Shown here: one piece after another, positions 33,760 through 45,963 of the stretch
Layout of the letters: every line of letters starts with the position of its first letter
How positions within the stretch are numbered: the stretch's first letter is position 1
Assembly: GCA_003260075.1 (NCBI GenBank)
Contig: QLIY01000702.1
Span: 1-64,000, forward strand
Reading direction: 5' to 3'
Length of the DNA: 64,000 bases
Source of the DNA: Phallusia mammillata
Lineage: Eukaryota > Chordata > Ascidiacea > Phlebobranchia > Ascidiidae
Notes under the pieces: model-generated
Database searches by the model: none
What the model was told of the DNA's origin: nothing
What the model saw: only the letters and a program-made list of their open reading frames with translations
Position numbers and translations under genes: made by a program

Positions 33760-36700
33760 CTAGGACTCAGACGTGTCTTCGTCTTCCGAGGATGATTGGG
33801 CGGCTTCCAGCGATTTTTCGCTACGTGCTGTTAACGTTGGTTGGCGGTTGTTTTTTAAAATCCATCTTGCTTGATCACTAAATACTAACCTATAAACAAA
33901 ACATTATAATTTACTTACTCAAATTTGGCCTAAATACTTGTTTTGTAGTACGTTGGAGCCGTTCAGCCATTATATCCACCAGTTGTGCGGTGCCCTTCAC
34001 TTTTTTGCGCTCCATAACGTTTCAACTTTGCGCAGCTATTTCCGGCTTGCTTGGTGATTGTTTTAGTGCAATTGCGTTTCTATGTTTTTCTTTCGACTTA
34101 AGGCCAGTACAAATAAAATGGGTACCTGTATAGAAGTCCTGATATTAGGGCGCCTGCTAACGGGGCAGCCCAGTAGATCCAATAGTTCTCCCATCTTCCG
34201 GCAATAACAGCAGGCCCAAAACTCAAGGAAGGATTCATGCAGGCTCCAGATACGCCAAATCTGTCATACATACCAAATAGCAAACACGGAATTAAAAAAA
34301 AACGATTGTCATTACAAATATTAAGCGGTGAAAAAGTTTCAACATTTCTTTTACCCCGCCATGATAGCAGCAATGACAACAAATGCAACTGCGAAAGGAG
34401 CAAGATTGGATTTTAGCTCAACGCCCACTATTAGGATGGTAAATGTGAGAAAAAAGCTAAGGACGATTTCCATTATCATTCCTCGCTCGATGCTCACCCC
34501 TGGAGCCAGGCCAAATGAACCTGAAGCTGCTCCATTGACTTCCTTCGAACAACAATAATTGTTTGAAATTTTATGAATTGCTCATTGAACTAGAACAATT
34601 TTGAGATTCAACTAGGCATATCACAGCCCTTAGAGCGATTCGCTGTGTTTTTCAGGTGTTTTAGCGAAAGCTCATATCACCATAAGTCACATGAGGCTAC
34701 ATCAGTTACACTTGTTAATATACACATTATATTTCTCATTAGACTTATAAACAGATCCGTGTAGCGTACAGCCTAGGCCAGGGGTGCACAACCTGCAGTC
34801 GTATGGCTAAAGGCGACCACAGCGACGAGTTTATGCGGCCGTAAACATGTATTCTCATAGGCGCCGATTTTTACTAAAATGCAAGGTGGCGGACGCAACA
34901 TATGACGCCATTTGATGTGACGTCATTAATGCGTGCAACCACAAGAACAACTCAAAGCCTTACAGCCTACATCGTTAGTCAGAACATACCCCCCCCCCCA
35001 ATGCAAGGTGGCGGACGCAACATATGACGCCATTTGATGTGACGTCACTAATACGTGCAACCACAAGAACTCAAACTCAAAGCCTTACAGCCTACATCGT
35101 TAGTCAGAACATAAACAAATTGTTACAGCGAGAATCAATTGTTCCGCTTGGCTGATTTAAGTTCTCCTTTATTCGTGACGTATTGAAATATTCATCCGCG
35201 ACAGAGCATGTGCTATGAACGCCACGTTTTTGTGAGCTGCGTTAGTTGCTAGGTTTGCAGTCAATTTAAGTGAATTTATCCTAATTTCTTGTGTCTATTT
35301 GTTTATAGTGAAACTGTAAATGTTAAAAGCAATAGCTAAAATGCTGAATTGTCAGTTGTGGAACCTCTAGCCGCGTGCTAGTAAAGCCCTGGTTACCCAA
35401 CAGTTGGTATGTTTTATGTTCTTACTTGATTTGTGTTTAACTTGTGTTAATGTGTATTTTAACAGTAACTTGACTTGTTATGAGTAATTGTAAGTAATTT
35501 TAATGTAAAATGTGACTGATTAACGTGGATTTAAGTAAGACCTGTGTGTACTGTTAAAACTGCTTATTGTGTGATGGTCGCTATGACGTCATAATGTATA
35601 CGTATGGCTTATGTAAATTATTTGTGGTTACAGAAAAACCGTTGCCGTTGCTATTGACGTTGTCGTCTTGGTTTATTCGTCAGCGTTGCCTTTTATCGCC
35701 AAAAAAGAACATTCGTTGCAAATGCAAGAGTGGGTCGTCTTGGAGGACAGGCTGTAGGACGGGCGCGTTTTACAAAAAGGGTTACCTAGTGTGACGAACG
35801 GCGCAGGGCCAGGCTGCGCACCTAGCGGTCGTTACACAAATAAAATGTAACAATATTAAATTGACACACATTGCTGCGTTTATCATTGGGTTGGCAACGT
35901 TTAAAACATTTTCGTCACGTTGTTGTTGCTTTGTATCACCTGAACCACTTATTACAAAACACCACCATGCTTTACACTGTAAACAAGGCAGCGGCGCCAC
36001 ACCACAACCGCCTATTCGGCGCCTATGAGTATGCTACAGCTACAACATATGTACTGGTGGTGGTGACATAAGTCCATACTTTGCATAATATGTATTGGGA
36101 TTTAAGCTGCTCCAAACATATTTTGTGGGACTAGGGACTAAAGCAGTGGTTCTCAACCGGGCGTCCGCGGACCCCTAGAGGTCCGCACAGCGTTTTCAGG
36201 GGGTCCGCGACAACTTCGGGAAAAAACGAGATTGATAAATCGCGATTAAAAAAAAACGCATCAACGTGTTAAAATAGCGTGAAACTGGTTTGAAAACGTT
36301 CTTCATAGGCGAAAATAAAATACATTGTAACACTTATAACCCCATTGTGGCGCAACAGCCGTAAATTGTCAGTGGCGAACAACGTTACATCACAATGTAA
36401 TGGGTCTTTCTTGTTGATGTGCGATGTCCCAACCCAAACCAAAGTGATTGAAATTTTGGTCCTGGTCCGAACGTGGTCGGCATTTAATGCACCATGTATA
36501 GGTTGCTTGATAATAAAAAAGTACAAAAAGGCACCTTCACCTTCAAGGGGTCCGCAACTAGATTTCAGTGTCGAAAAGGGTCCGCAAGGACAAAAAGGTT
36601 GAGAACCGCAGGACTAAAGAGTATATTCAGCCTAGTAGGCATATGTGTCCGACTTTTTGTACGCCTATTGTGTGCAAACAATGCGAAAATGGCACCACAT

Positions 36701-38125
36701 CATGCGTCACAACATAGATCATGATGTCATAAACAATAAAGACTGATCGCTAGACTGCTCAGCTCAACCTGTGCATCAAGTTCAAAATTGATTTTGGCAT
36801 TTTAGGCGCCATTAGATAGTATATATACGAGATAAATCTATTTTTATTTTAGTGTTTTATACACAAAAACAAAAAGACACTTTACGGCCGTTGGGGAAAA
36901 AATATGTGCGACCTTTTTTTCGCAACGAAAAAGTTGTGCACCCCTGGCCTAGGCCCTAGATTTCAATGTTCTAAAATATTGGTTTCAAAAATGTTCCATT
37001 CATAATGGCATGATGCTTACCAGGGCGAGACCTGCTCCAGCAAGTGAACCTAGCAGCTGGGCAATAACGTACATAGGAATCATGTACCACTTAATTCCTC
37101 CAGCGATGTAGATTGCCGTAGTTACCGCCGCGTTTACGTGAGCTCCGCTAAAAATGTATCACAAGTAGCTAATGTTAAAATACACCATGACGTGGTTATA
37201 TTTTAAGGCATTCAAGGTCAGTGACACACAATCAACATAAAACTAAAGTAAAGGTTTGCTAAAAGTGGGGTTTTATTTTATTTTTTCATACCGACAGATT
37301 AATGATCAAACGCGGATACAAAGTCAACTGACACGTTTAATTGGCGCCATAAAGGCACTAAATATGTGTAATTGCTTAATCCACAGTTTGTTTGTTTGGT
37401 TTGTTTCAAATTTTGTTAATGTGTACATGTTTGCTACACCATTTGCAGTTGCGCTACGTATGACCTTGGACACTTGTTTTTTCGGCGGAACTGGCAATGA
37501 TTGTGGCAGCTTTATGACCCACAGGCCAAACAAAACGTTTTAATTAAAGCCGTCTCTGCATACAGTTGTACCAATTAATCATTAAGTTTTGCCTGCACAG
37601 CCATGTGTCCTCACCGAAAAGTTGATTCGGTACCTTTGCATGTTACTTTTATACTGGTTAAAATATAACTTTATAACCAGTTGATTGATTCATACCTTTA
37701 TTCAATACATACATAAAATGTTACGATATTGCCCCAAACTGCATGTGCATAAGGCATGCAAAAACCACGCCATGGCGAGTCTCAACGAATTAACCTTAAA
37801 AAAACAGCGATATTATTCAAGAAATTAGAAACATGTCCAACTATAATAAAGTCCACGGTATGTTTTGTTTCGATCTAGCAATATTAAATTACATGCTAAT
37901 AATGATAAAGATACACATATACCTGATGTGTCCAAAAATCATAACAATCATTGCTACTGTGAATCCATCACTAACAGCTGGTAAAAGAGCATTGTTTGAT
38001 GATCCTCCTGGCTGAGTGCTAATTGTGAACACAGTGCAGGAGTGAAGGAACACAAAAGTGAACTGGCCCAAAAACTCGGCCACAGCAGGCCTTATAAACT
38101 TAGTAAACACCTTTGATGGCTTCAT
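33760..38125 (-). CDS. Aquaporin-8-like channel A, with altered NPA boxes
   Basis: Six-helix major intrinsic protein. Exons: 37923-38125, 37021-37147, 34355-34542, 34126-34260, 33760-33889. The sum is 783 nt, or 260 aa, the normal aquaporin size. AQP8-like features are the short N-terminus, WIYW before the last helix and GACMNPSLSFGPAV. The first NPA box reads Asn73-Ala74-Ala75 in GAHVNAAVTT. The second reads Asn182-Pro183-Ser184 and is followed by Leu185, where AQP8 has the selectivity-filter arginine. The cytoplasmic tail is Ser/Asp/Glu-rich, ending SSSEDEDTSES, with possible CK2 sites. Exons 1-4 have exactly the same lengths and phases as the paralogue at 41011-44579, so the two arose by tandem duplication. 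Intron 2 is enlarged by a 2.2-kb hAT element. Membership in the aquaporin family is firm. Water transport is not assured given the altered pore motifs; solutes such as ammonia, peroxide or glycerol are possible by analogy with AQP8 and unorthodox aquaporins. Confidence 0.9.
34989..34999. other. 11-C gap-like tract
   Basis: Direct repeats 34878-34988 and 35000-35113 inside the 2168-bp hAT. Confidence 0.8.
36144..36611. mobile_element. hAT-type MITE, 468 bp, nested in the 2168-bp hAT
   Basis: Ends CAGTGGTTCTCAACCGG and AAGGTTGAGAACCGCAG with target duplication gactaaag (36136-36143 and 36612-36619). The subterminal regions repeat GGGTCCGC. It lies wholly inside the larger element and so inserted later. 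Confidence 0.92.
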
Positions 38126-38466
38126 ACTTTAATATTTATCGTGTATTCTGTATGAAGGTTTACATAAAATGAAAAGTTAGAAACTTGCATAAAATTCTTT
38201 TTTTTAAAATATAGGCTTTAAAGTTAAATTGAGAACTAATGCAAACCAAATCGCGCGAGATTTTTACGAATTGCGAAATATTCTTTTTTCATAATCTTTT
38301 TAGGTTTGCTGCATTTAAATCTAAACCGCAACAATTATTTTCCGAAAAAAAAACGAAATCAGTTACCGCTTTGTGTACATTTCTATGTTAAAGAATATGC
38401 CCTTGACTGAAATGCACGGAAATCATTTAGATTTATATCAAGAAAGAAATATAAAATTATAACTGA

Positions 38467-38476
38467 CCCCCCCCCC
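38467..38476. other. 10-C gap-like tract
   Basis: Direct repeats 38398-38466 and 38477-38545. Confidence 0.8.
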
Positions 38477-39065
38477 TGCCCTTGACTGAAATGCACGGAA
38501 ATCATTTAGATTTATATCAAGAAATAAATAAAAAATTATAACTGAGTGATAAGTCAATCCTTAATTTTGGAGAAAAAAAACGATAAAATCGCGGTTCGCC
38601 TTCTATGTTAAACATGTAGTGGCAATTATACAAAACAGTAAAGTAAACCCAATAAATATATTCACCTCATAAACACAAATTGCATTGAGCAAACGTCTTC
38701 GGTCTGTTTCTTTAAGAAGTCAAAAAAACACTGTTTGCAAATTCTGAGCTGCTTGATGCCCTCCTCTAGCTAACCCATTGGGCTTGTAGTTGACAAATAG
38801 CAGCTCCTAATTGCTATTCTGTCTGCAAGGTTAAAGTTTCGATTAAATTAGCCTCAACGGGCAAAGGTCGAAAATCCATTTAACATCAATAAATAACATT
38901 ATGTATCATAATGAGTTTGATTGTTTAGCAAACAAGGGCGCAGCTTATCCCGAAAATGCAAACAGTGTATAGCTGCAGCGTTGCCCTTTGATCATAAAAG
39001 GTCCATTCAGCGGTTATTTGATACAGGTGTAAGCATCGAGTAAATGTTAAACAATGGGCGTAAAC

Positions 39066-39461
39066 CAGGGGTCACCAAACTACGCCCCCCCCCCAGTTTT
39101 CCTGTCGCGATAGGTAGAATTGAAATTTCCTAGTTACATGGTGTTACAACGTCCAGAATTGATCTAAAGTCAGTTTGTTACGTCACAAACAAGTGTTAAT
39201 TGTGCGCAAACAATTACCTTCTTTGGTTACTTGTGACGTAACATACAAGCATTGCTCTGAAGCTGAGACTAACTATACAGTTTAACAGTCGCATCACCAG
39301 ATTTTAAATGGGGTTGTAGAAAGAGCATATCTTGTCTCCCCTATAAAAATCGCCTCGAGGGCGAAGTTTGGAAAAACGGTGCTGGGGCAAACTATGCGGT
39401 CCGCGCGAATCATATTATTAAACTTATCCGGCCCGCAGTGAAAAAAGTTTGGTGACCCCTG
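39066..39461. mobile_element. hAT-type MITE, 396 bp, between the two aquaporin genes
   Basis: Ends CAGGGGTCACCAAACTACG and AAGTTTGGTGACCCCTG with exact target duplication gcgtaaac (39058-39065 and 39462-39469). A 10-C tract interrupts it at 39085-39094 without a flanking repeat. Confidence 0.92.
39085..39094. other. 10-C tract inside a hAT element
   Basis: No flanking repeat. Interrupts the 5' end of the element at 39066-39461. Confidence 0.6.
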
Positions 39462-39581
39462 GCGTAAACAAGCACACAACGTTGAAAATTGGGAACCTTA
39501 CTGAGGCTGTAGGTTTGTTTGGTTTCAGCTGCTGGTTTATAACTTATCAAAATAATGTTGAGTTTAACTGCTAAATAGTTA

Positions 39582-39858
39582 ACAAATTTTTCGTTCAACT
39601 GCTGTAATGCTAAACAAAATACTAGTTGTTGTTTCGATAGCACACTCAACTCTTCACGGAAAGCCTTTGTTCTCAAGTAATTATTTTTTGTTTTATCCCG
39701 CTGCGCTTGTGCATTTTCGCTTGTTGTGCTCGCATGATATCATTTATGCTCTGAAGAAGCCCTACAGTTCTGGCGGGCGAAACGTTAGCAAAAATACAAG
39801 TTCTCAAAACAACAACTAATATTTTGTTTAGCATTACATCAGTTGAACGAAAAAATTG
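39582..39858. repeat. Foldback MITE with about 50-bp inverted arms
   Basis: Arms 39582-39634 and 39808-39858 are near-perfect inverted copies, sharing TTTTCGTTCAACTG and GCTAAACAAAATACTAG. The right arm overlaps an unmerged repeat around the C tract at 39940. Confidence 0.7.
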
Positions 39859-39939
39859 TGCAACCTGGTGGACGAAACGTCTGTTCAGTATTTGCTACAT
39901 AGTTTTTTTTTGCTATTTGTATTTATTTGTTGCGCTCAT

Positions 39940-39949
39940 CCCCCCCCCC
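39940..39949. other. 10-C gap-like tract
   Basis: Direct repeats 39843-39939 and 39950-40050. Confidence 0.8.
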
Positions 39950-40330
39950 TTGAACGAAAAAATTGTGCAACCTGGTGGACGAAACGTCTGTTCAGTACTT
40001 GCTACATAGTTGTTTTTTTTTTTGCTATTTATATTTATTTGTTGCGCTCACATATATTAGTAAGTTTCAAGACACTGTTTGGGCTTAAGCCATTTAAAAA
40101 AATAAGATGCGAATACCTTGAGTACAAATTAGCGATGATCTATCAAATTTCTGGGTAAATAAAAGCATATGACGAGCAGTCATTTATGTACACCTTATTT
40201 TGGCCACACAATGCGCTAGAGATCTTCGTTTTGGAGATTCAACGTAATACACGTAAGTGATTTTATGCTTAAACTTTGGTCAGTTGTGGGTTGAGGTAAA
40301 GATGAACATGTACAGGTGATGTTTTATCCA

Positions 40331-40422
40331 GTGGTGGAATTCAATTTTTTTGTCAGCCGGTTCTATCACAAAAATTATAGTTTTCAGCCGGTTTTGTTAC
40401 AAAAAGTCCATTGGCAGTAACT
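40331..40422. mobile_element. 5' part of a hAT-type MITE, cut off by a gap tract
   Basis: CAGTGGTGGAATTCAA and the following 75 bp resemble the 148-bp element at 17268. The copy stops at the C tract 40423-40432. The second allele of the same locus (40433-40568) has no element. Confidence 0.7.
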
Positions 40423-40432
40423 CCCCCCCCCC
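40423..40432. other. 10-C gap-like tract
   Basis: Direct repeats 40188-40320 and 40433-40568. The left side continues into a MITE absent from the right. Confidence 0.8.
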
Positions 40433-41010
40433 GTACACCTTATTTTGGCCACACAATGCGCTAGAGATCTTCGTTTTGGAAATTCAACGTAATACACGTA
40501 AGTGAATTTATGCTTAAAAATGGGGTTAGTTGTGGGTTGAGGTAAAGATGAACATGTACAGGTGATGAACCGCATGAGACCGACTGCAACTTATGTAAAG
40601 CCTATAGCCATGTAACGTACTGTCTGACAGGGGAAAATAAAATGTCTTTTCAATTAAAAAATGTTTTAAACAGTTTTGAAGATGAAAACAGCTGCTTTGA
40701 CGCGACTGAACTGAAGTAACCCAAAAAGAATGACAAAATGATAAGACACACACACGCGTAATGAATGAAGAGATATAACAAGCAAGAATTTTAGAATAAT
40801 GTACAATAACATCACAATGCCTTGAACAATGCACGTTTGTTAACACTTATTATCTGCCAAAAGCATTTAACCACTATCAGAGCAAAGTATCGACCAACGC
40901 AGCAAGCATAGTTACTATAGCCAGTCTCGGATAAGGAATAAAAGCAATGCAAAAGGAAAATAAAGATCCCGCATTATCTAAAGTGTATTGTCAAGATGCT
41001 GTTGATCCAT

Positions 41011-44000
41011 TTAGATTTTAGAAGCGACATCGACCTCAGCACTTGGAGAGGGCTCCATCGACATCTGCTGGTTAGGGGTTTTGGTTTGAGGCTCGTCCTT
41101 GAAAATCAACCGCGCCTCGCCGGCAAAAAACAATCTACCAATTAAAAAAACATGTTACATTTTAGTATGACAAATCTATGTTCGTTTATTTCTATGTTTA
41201 TAGTATATCATCAGCAGTCAAAAACTTCATTCAAAAAGTGGAATTTATTGACTTCAGAAACAGACCTAATGAAATGCGGTAGTGAGTTTAAAATTGTTTT
41301 GGCAGGTCGTCTCATTTTACTTAACGGAATCGGAAATGAAAAACGTATGTCCAAAGACAATTTAGTTGCCAGTTGATTGCATCATTTTAATGCATAATGT
41401 GTTCCGTGGCTCAAAAAAGGTTAAAAACGCTGTTTCATAGGGCCTTGTAGAGTTTTCTGATGTGCACCGTTGTTGCAAAAAACGTTCCGGTTAGCCAACC
41501 CTGTATACCTTATCAGAAATAAATTCCTATGCCAAGCGTTTTTTTTTACCGTGTGTATGTAGAACAGGAATCGTGATCACTTTCTATCACGGACCGAAGC
41601 AGGAATATAAAATACCCAGCTGACCTTACTTGTGCGCTGCAGATGTTTTGCACATTTCAAACGTGTTGTGAATTTGTGTTTCTGGCCGGGTGACATTTCA
41701 ATTCGGCATACACGCTGGACGAGGTTTACATTATTTATGGTTATTTAAGTTATAGATGCATAAGTTGACCCTACAACACCCCTTGTGGTGTGGCATGATT
41801 CCGGACCCCGTTACAAATACCAGGTAATGGTGTGCTCGCTGATCCAGATTAGTGATAGGCTATTCATGATATCGCAAAACACTTTCGTCCTTTGAAAGTA
41901 ACATATGAGAAATTTAAAGACCTCTGTCTCTGCGCCTAATTGTAAATCAAAACCCGTGCACCGGGAGTTTAATGAATTAATTACAGACACAATTTCATTT
42001 GCATTTTTTGTGTTGCAAGTTGCAATACAAAATGCCCATGGTAAATGTTTTTAGGGCGTTACACTAACCTACAAAAAAACTCAATAAAATGTTGCGTAAA
42101 AACACACTTTAGGAAAATAATCATAAAAATTCGAAACTTTATCCCAATAGCAAAGCATTTGGTTTGGAACAACATTACCTAAACAGAGTTCCTGAAACCA
42201 GAGCTCCAATCAATGGGGCCACCCAGTAGATCCAGTAGTTGGTCCATTGTCCTGCGACAACTGCTGGGCCGAAGCTAAGAGTTGGGTTCATGCAGCCTCC
42301 AGATACGCCGAATCTGTTGTTACGCATATAGTGTTTAAATCTTGGTTGAACGTACATTGTATGCCTGTTTGTTGGGTACAGATCGCTAAAGCACATGTTT
42401 AACGTATTGTGTATTTAAGTGTGTACTTTAGCCTTGCTTGAAAACAAAACTGTTTCAAAACACATTTACAAAATCGGAACAGTTGTCTGTAACAGATTTT
42501 ATAGTAAATACACCTCCTTTCAACTTTGGCACCAGGATCAGTAAACCATGTGCATATTGACATTTCGAGTTGTCTGCATAGTAATGTAGGCCTAACCGGC
42601 AGTCACGCTTTCCATACAGAATGTTAAATATCAAGAATCCCACACGCCCAACCGCTTTGACCCTAATGTCAGCGACCTGGAGTTGCGTAACAACAGCTTG
42701 ATGCAACAAATCGTGCAGCAATCTCAGACACATAGTCATGTCACAAAGTCAGAGTCACTGCAACGCGACTTTATACGCCACACACATGACGTCATAAACG
42801 GATTGATGACGTCATGTCTGAATAAATGACGTCACGAAATGCTTACCCGGACATGATGTCGATGAGAATGGCGAAACCAATAGCAAAGGCGGCGTGGACT
42901 GAGCTCAGTTCCACAGCGGCCATAAGAACTGTCAGTGTAAGAAGAGATGTAAGTACGATTTCCATGAGGACGCCCTGGCCGATACTGACGCCGTCTCCAA
43001 GCGCGAACGAGCCTGTTGCAGCTCCGTTGGCGACCTGAAAATGTTAAACGTTTTCTGTTTGTTATATTTTTTGATTAATTAGGATTGAGTGTTTTTGTGC
43101 AAAAAAATCTGTTGCAAAGAAAAGTTTTAATCAAAAGCAATTGTTTTCAGATCTATATTTAATACACCCCAACGTTATTAGATTACAAAAAACATGAAAT
43201 GAATTCACTTCCAAACCACTATATTTAATAGCGCAACTCATGAAACTACCATTCAACTTTCTTTTGCACAGGCCAATACTAAAAATATACGTCATAGCCT
43301 CTGACGTCACACTTACGTAAGCAAGCCCGGCGCCTGCCAATGATCCGAGCATCTGTGCAACGAAGTAGAGGAGTGCCATGTACCACTTGATTCCGCCACC
43401 AATGAAAACAGCAGTTGTTACTGCGAAGTTCACGTGAGCCCCACTGTAGAGCAGTAAGACAATATTTGAGTGTTTGGTAACCGCGATGACAAATATTGAT
43501 AACACTTTGTCTTGTCTGGCTGTCGTACAAACTAACTACTACTATGGTTAGTGGGTTACATAGTGGAATTGTAAGCTATTTGTAAAGCTGCGTATAAGGT
43601 CTAATTAGGATTTTTAGGAGTTTGAGGATAAGGGTCTATTGATCAATCATTTTAACGTTACGAAATACATTTAAATTTAAGATAATCCATCACAATTAAA
43701 GGTCAATAGACAAAACTAAAAAATGTTTGTTGTGGCAGAAATGCAGATTAACAAAACGATTAAACCAGTTTTAAGTGACCGAAACGAAAAACGAATTTAT
43801 CTGTCAACAAATAGGCCTATAGGCTAATTTTAAGCACTATTACAAAAGGCATGACAACCAAAATCCGCCAAGACAAGAGTTTTGATTAGTACAGGATCGA
43901 TTTAAAAACAAGAAATTTGTGTTGTTTTTTGAATGATACAATGGAACATTACGTAATTGATCGTTGTTACACCTAATTGCTGTAAACAAATGCATTGTTT

Positions 44001-44579
44001 CCGCTCGAATACAGGATCTACAATGCACCAGCATTCATCATAGGCAAATAACGTTCAACAGGTGTGCCAGCCATTTATCACCTAACGGCAAGTGCGTTAT
44101 GATTGGACATCTATCATCAACAACACACACAGAGGAAAGTTAACTCAGTTAATTTTTGGCATTTAATTCACTCAGTCACTGAAAACTAGGTCAGTTGTTT
44201 TGTTGTTTTATGACAATAGGGAGTATTGTTTCATCTATACCAGGCTTGTACAGCGAGCACAGGGCAAAAAATTCTTCTATTTTAGAAAAGGGTACAAAAA
44301 GGACCCGAGCACGCATGCTCAATGTAATACGTTGACTCCAGGCTGGGGATAGGTACGAAAAAGGGTATTAACTCACCTGATATTTCCGATAATGATCACT
44401 AGTATAGCAACTGTCAGTCCATCACTAACTGCTGGAATCAATGCATTGTTTGCAGAACCGCCACCCTGTTGGCTAATAGTATGCACACTGGACGAATGCA
44501 AGAATGCAAAGATCAACTGGCCGAAAAACTCAGCCAACATAGGGCGTACAAATGTTTTGAACAATTTTGTTGCCGTCAT
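41011..44579 (-). CDS. Aquaporin-8-like channel B, tandem paralogue with altered NPA boxes
   Basis: Exons: 44377-44579, 43317-43443, 42847-43034, 42179-42313, 41011-41134. The sum is 777 nt, or 258 aa. It aligns throughout with channel [67 protein letters not shown]. The first NPA box is Asn73-Phe74-Ala75 (HVNFAVTT) and the second is Asn182-Pro183-Thr184, again followed by Leu185 in place of arginine. The start is the ATG at 44579, chosen because it aligns with the paralogue. An in-frame upstream ATG at 44627 would add 16 residues. The tail differs from channel A and ends [11 protein letters not shown], which could be a PDZ-type end. No stop or frameshift is seen, so both copies look functional, but what the pore conducts cannot be read from the sequence. 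Confidence 0.9.
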
Positions 44580-45952
44580 GGTTGCTAGAGAAACGGTTGT
44601 GTTGGTCAAAGATAAGGAAAATATCAAGGAAACTTGTTCCCAAATAACTACAAAACCTTTAAAAGTAAATAAATATTATTTGCAGTCTCAAAGAACATAA
44701 GTATTCAAACTATGCTTATGCAGAAATACACTGAACGCGTTTTTAGGCAACAAAAAGCTTAACTGCTTCTGCTATCATTCAGCAAACTCGTTATCAGAGA
44801 GCAAATTCTTTACCAATCGTTGATGAAGCTTTATAGAGGTCATCCCACTATTACCAACAAACGTTTTCGATTTTGCCTGACCTTAGCAAAACGCTTTCAC
44901 AAACTATGTAAGTCGTAAAATAAAACATTTGACCTTTGCATGGCCACCAGGCCACTAGCTTTATAGTCCTGAATGGGTCAAAGGAGAATAGGGTAAAAAA
45001 TCATTTTTTTGGCTTCTTTTCCAAATATCGCATAAAAAAGATACACGAAAACCAAATTATAATTATCTGCTGTCGGGCAAAAAATTAGATTATATGGACA
45101 TATGCTGGTCGCCAAGATTTGATTCAAAAATCGTTACAGCTCTCACAAGAAAACACACTAAAATCTACAATGACCTTTCCTGTGACAAAACCCGTACACA
45201 AAAAAGCTGAACTTACTCATTTTACCAACTTATCATTCGAAAATCTACAATTTTATTCCTCCTTTCAAAATCTGTTTCTTGTCACTTTTACGCTCGACAG
45301 TTTTTCTTATTCTGTCAAATTTTGAAAAGATGATAGTCGCCAGGCGTAGCTAACAAATTACAAATCCTTGAGTTGCGATGTGCTTAAAGTCGTCAAAACT
45401 TCTTTAGGAGATAATAACGTCGGGTTAAAAGCCGCCTGACAGTAACGTCAATGGCACAACCGTAAGGACAAATATTGACAGCTCAGCCTAAATTAGAATT
45501 GCGGCGAAGGCGCAGCCGGCTGTGCAACTTTGAGTGCACAGTTATGTGTTTAGGCAGAAAAAAATTCGTAATTTTTTTCGAAAATTTGAACAAAATATGC
45601 ACCTTTTTACGACACTTTTTCTCTGAATAAATTATAAAAACACGTTAAGCTAACAAGTTTACGATGATATAAATTTGTTGACCAATTGTGTTTGACAAGC
45701 GGCTGGCGAACGATGGAGTTATTGATTCGCCTGGCAGGAAAGAATCGATAACCACCTTACAGTCACATACCGTACCGATAACTTTTTACGCCAACATCCG
45801 ACACATAGTTTTCCAAAGCAAACATCTCTAAGTTATGCGACGTGAAAAGCTTAAGCAAACCGATTCCCGCAAGCGTTTATTATTCGACCAACAAGCAACG
45901 CCCTTAAGCAGACGAGAGGAATGTTTGTTCCAGAAAACAATAGGAATTTTGA

Positions 45953-45963
45953 CCCCCCCCCCC
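45953..45963. other. 11-C gap-like tract
   Basis: Direct repeats 45845-45952 and 45964-46067. Confidence 0.8.

Larger units (their letters stand above)
34779..36946. mobile_element. Large hAT-type element, 2168 bp, in aquaporin A intron 2
   Basis: Ends CAGGGGTGCACAACCTGC and AAGTTGTGCACCCCTG, with the 8-bp palindromic target duplication gcctaggc (34771-34778 and 36947-36954). It contains a second hAT (36144-36611) and a 10-C tract with unmerged repeat at 34989-34999. Only short frames remain; one at 35567-35794 is Cys/Lys-rich (KCKSGSSWRTGC) but unassigned. Confidence 0.88.
38126..41010. other. Intergenic stretch between the aquaporin genes
   Basis: Contains the hAT at 39066-39461, the foldback MITE at 39582-39858, a partial MITE and four C tracts. 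The promoter of channel A should lie at its left end. No gene seen. Confidence 0.6.
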
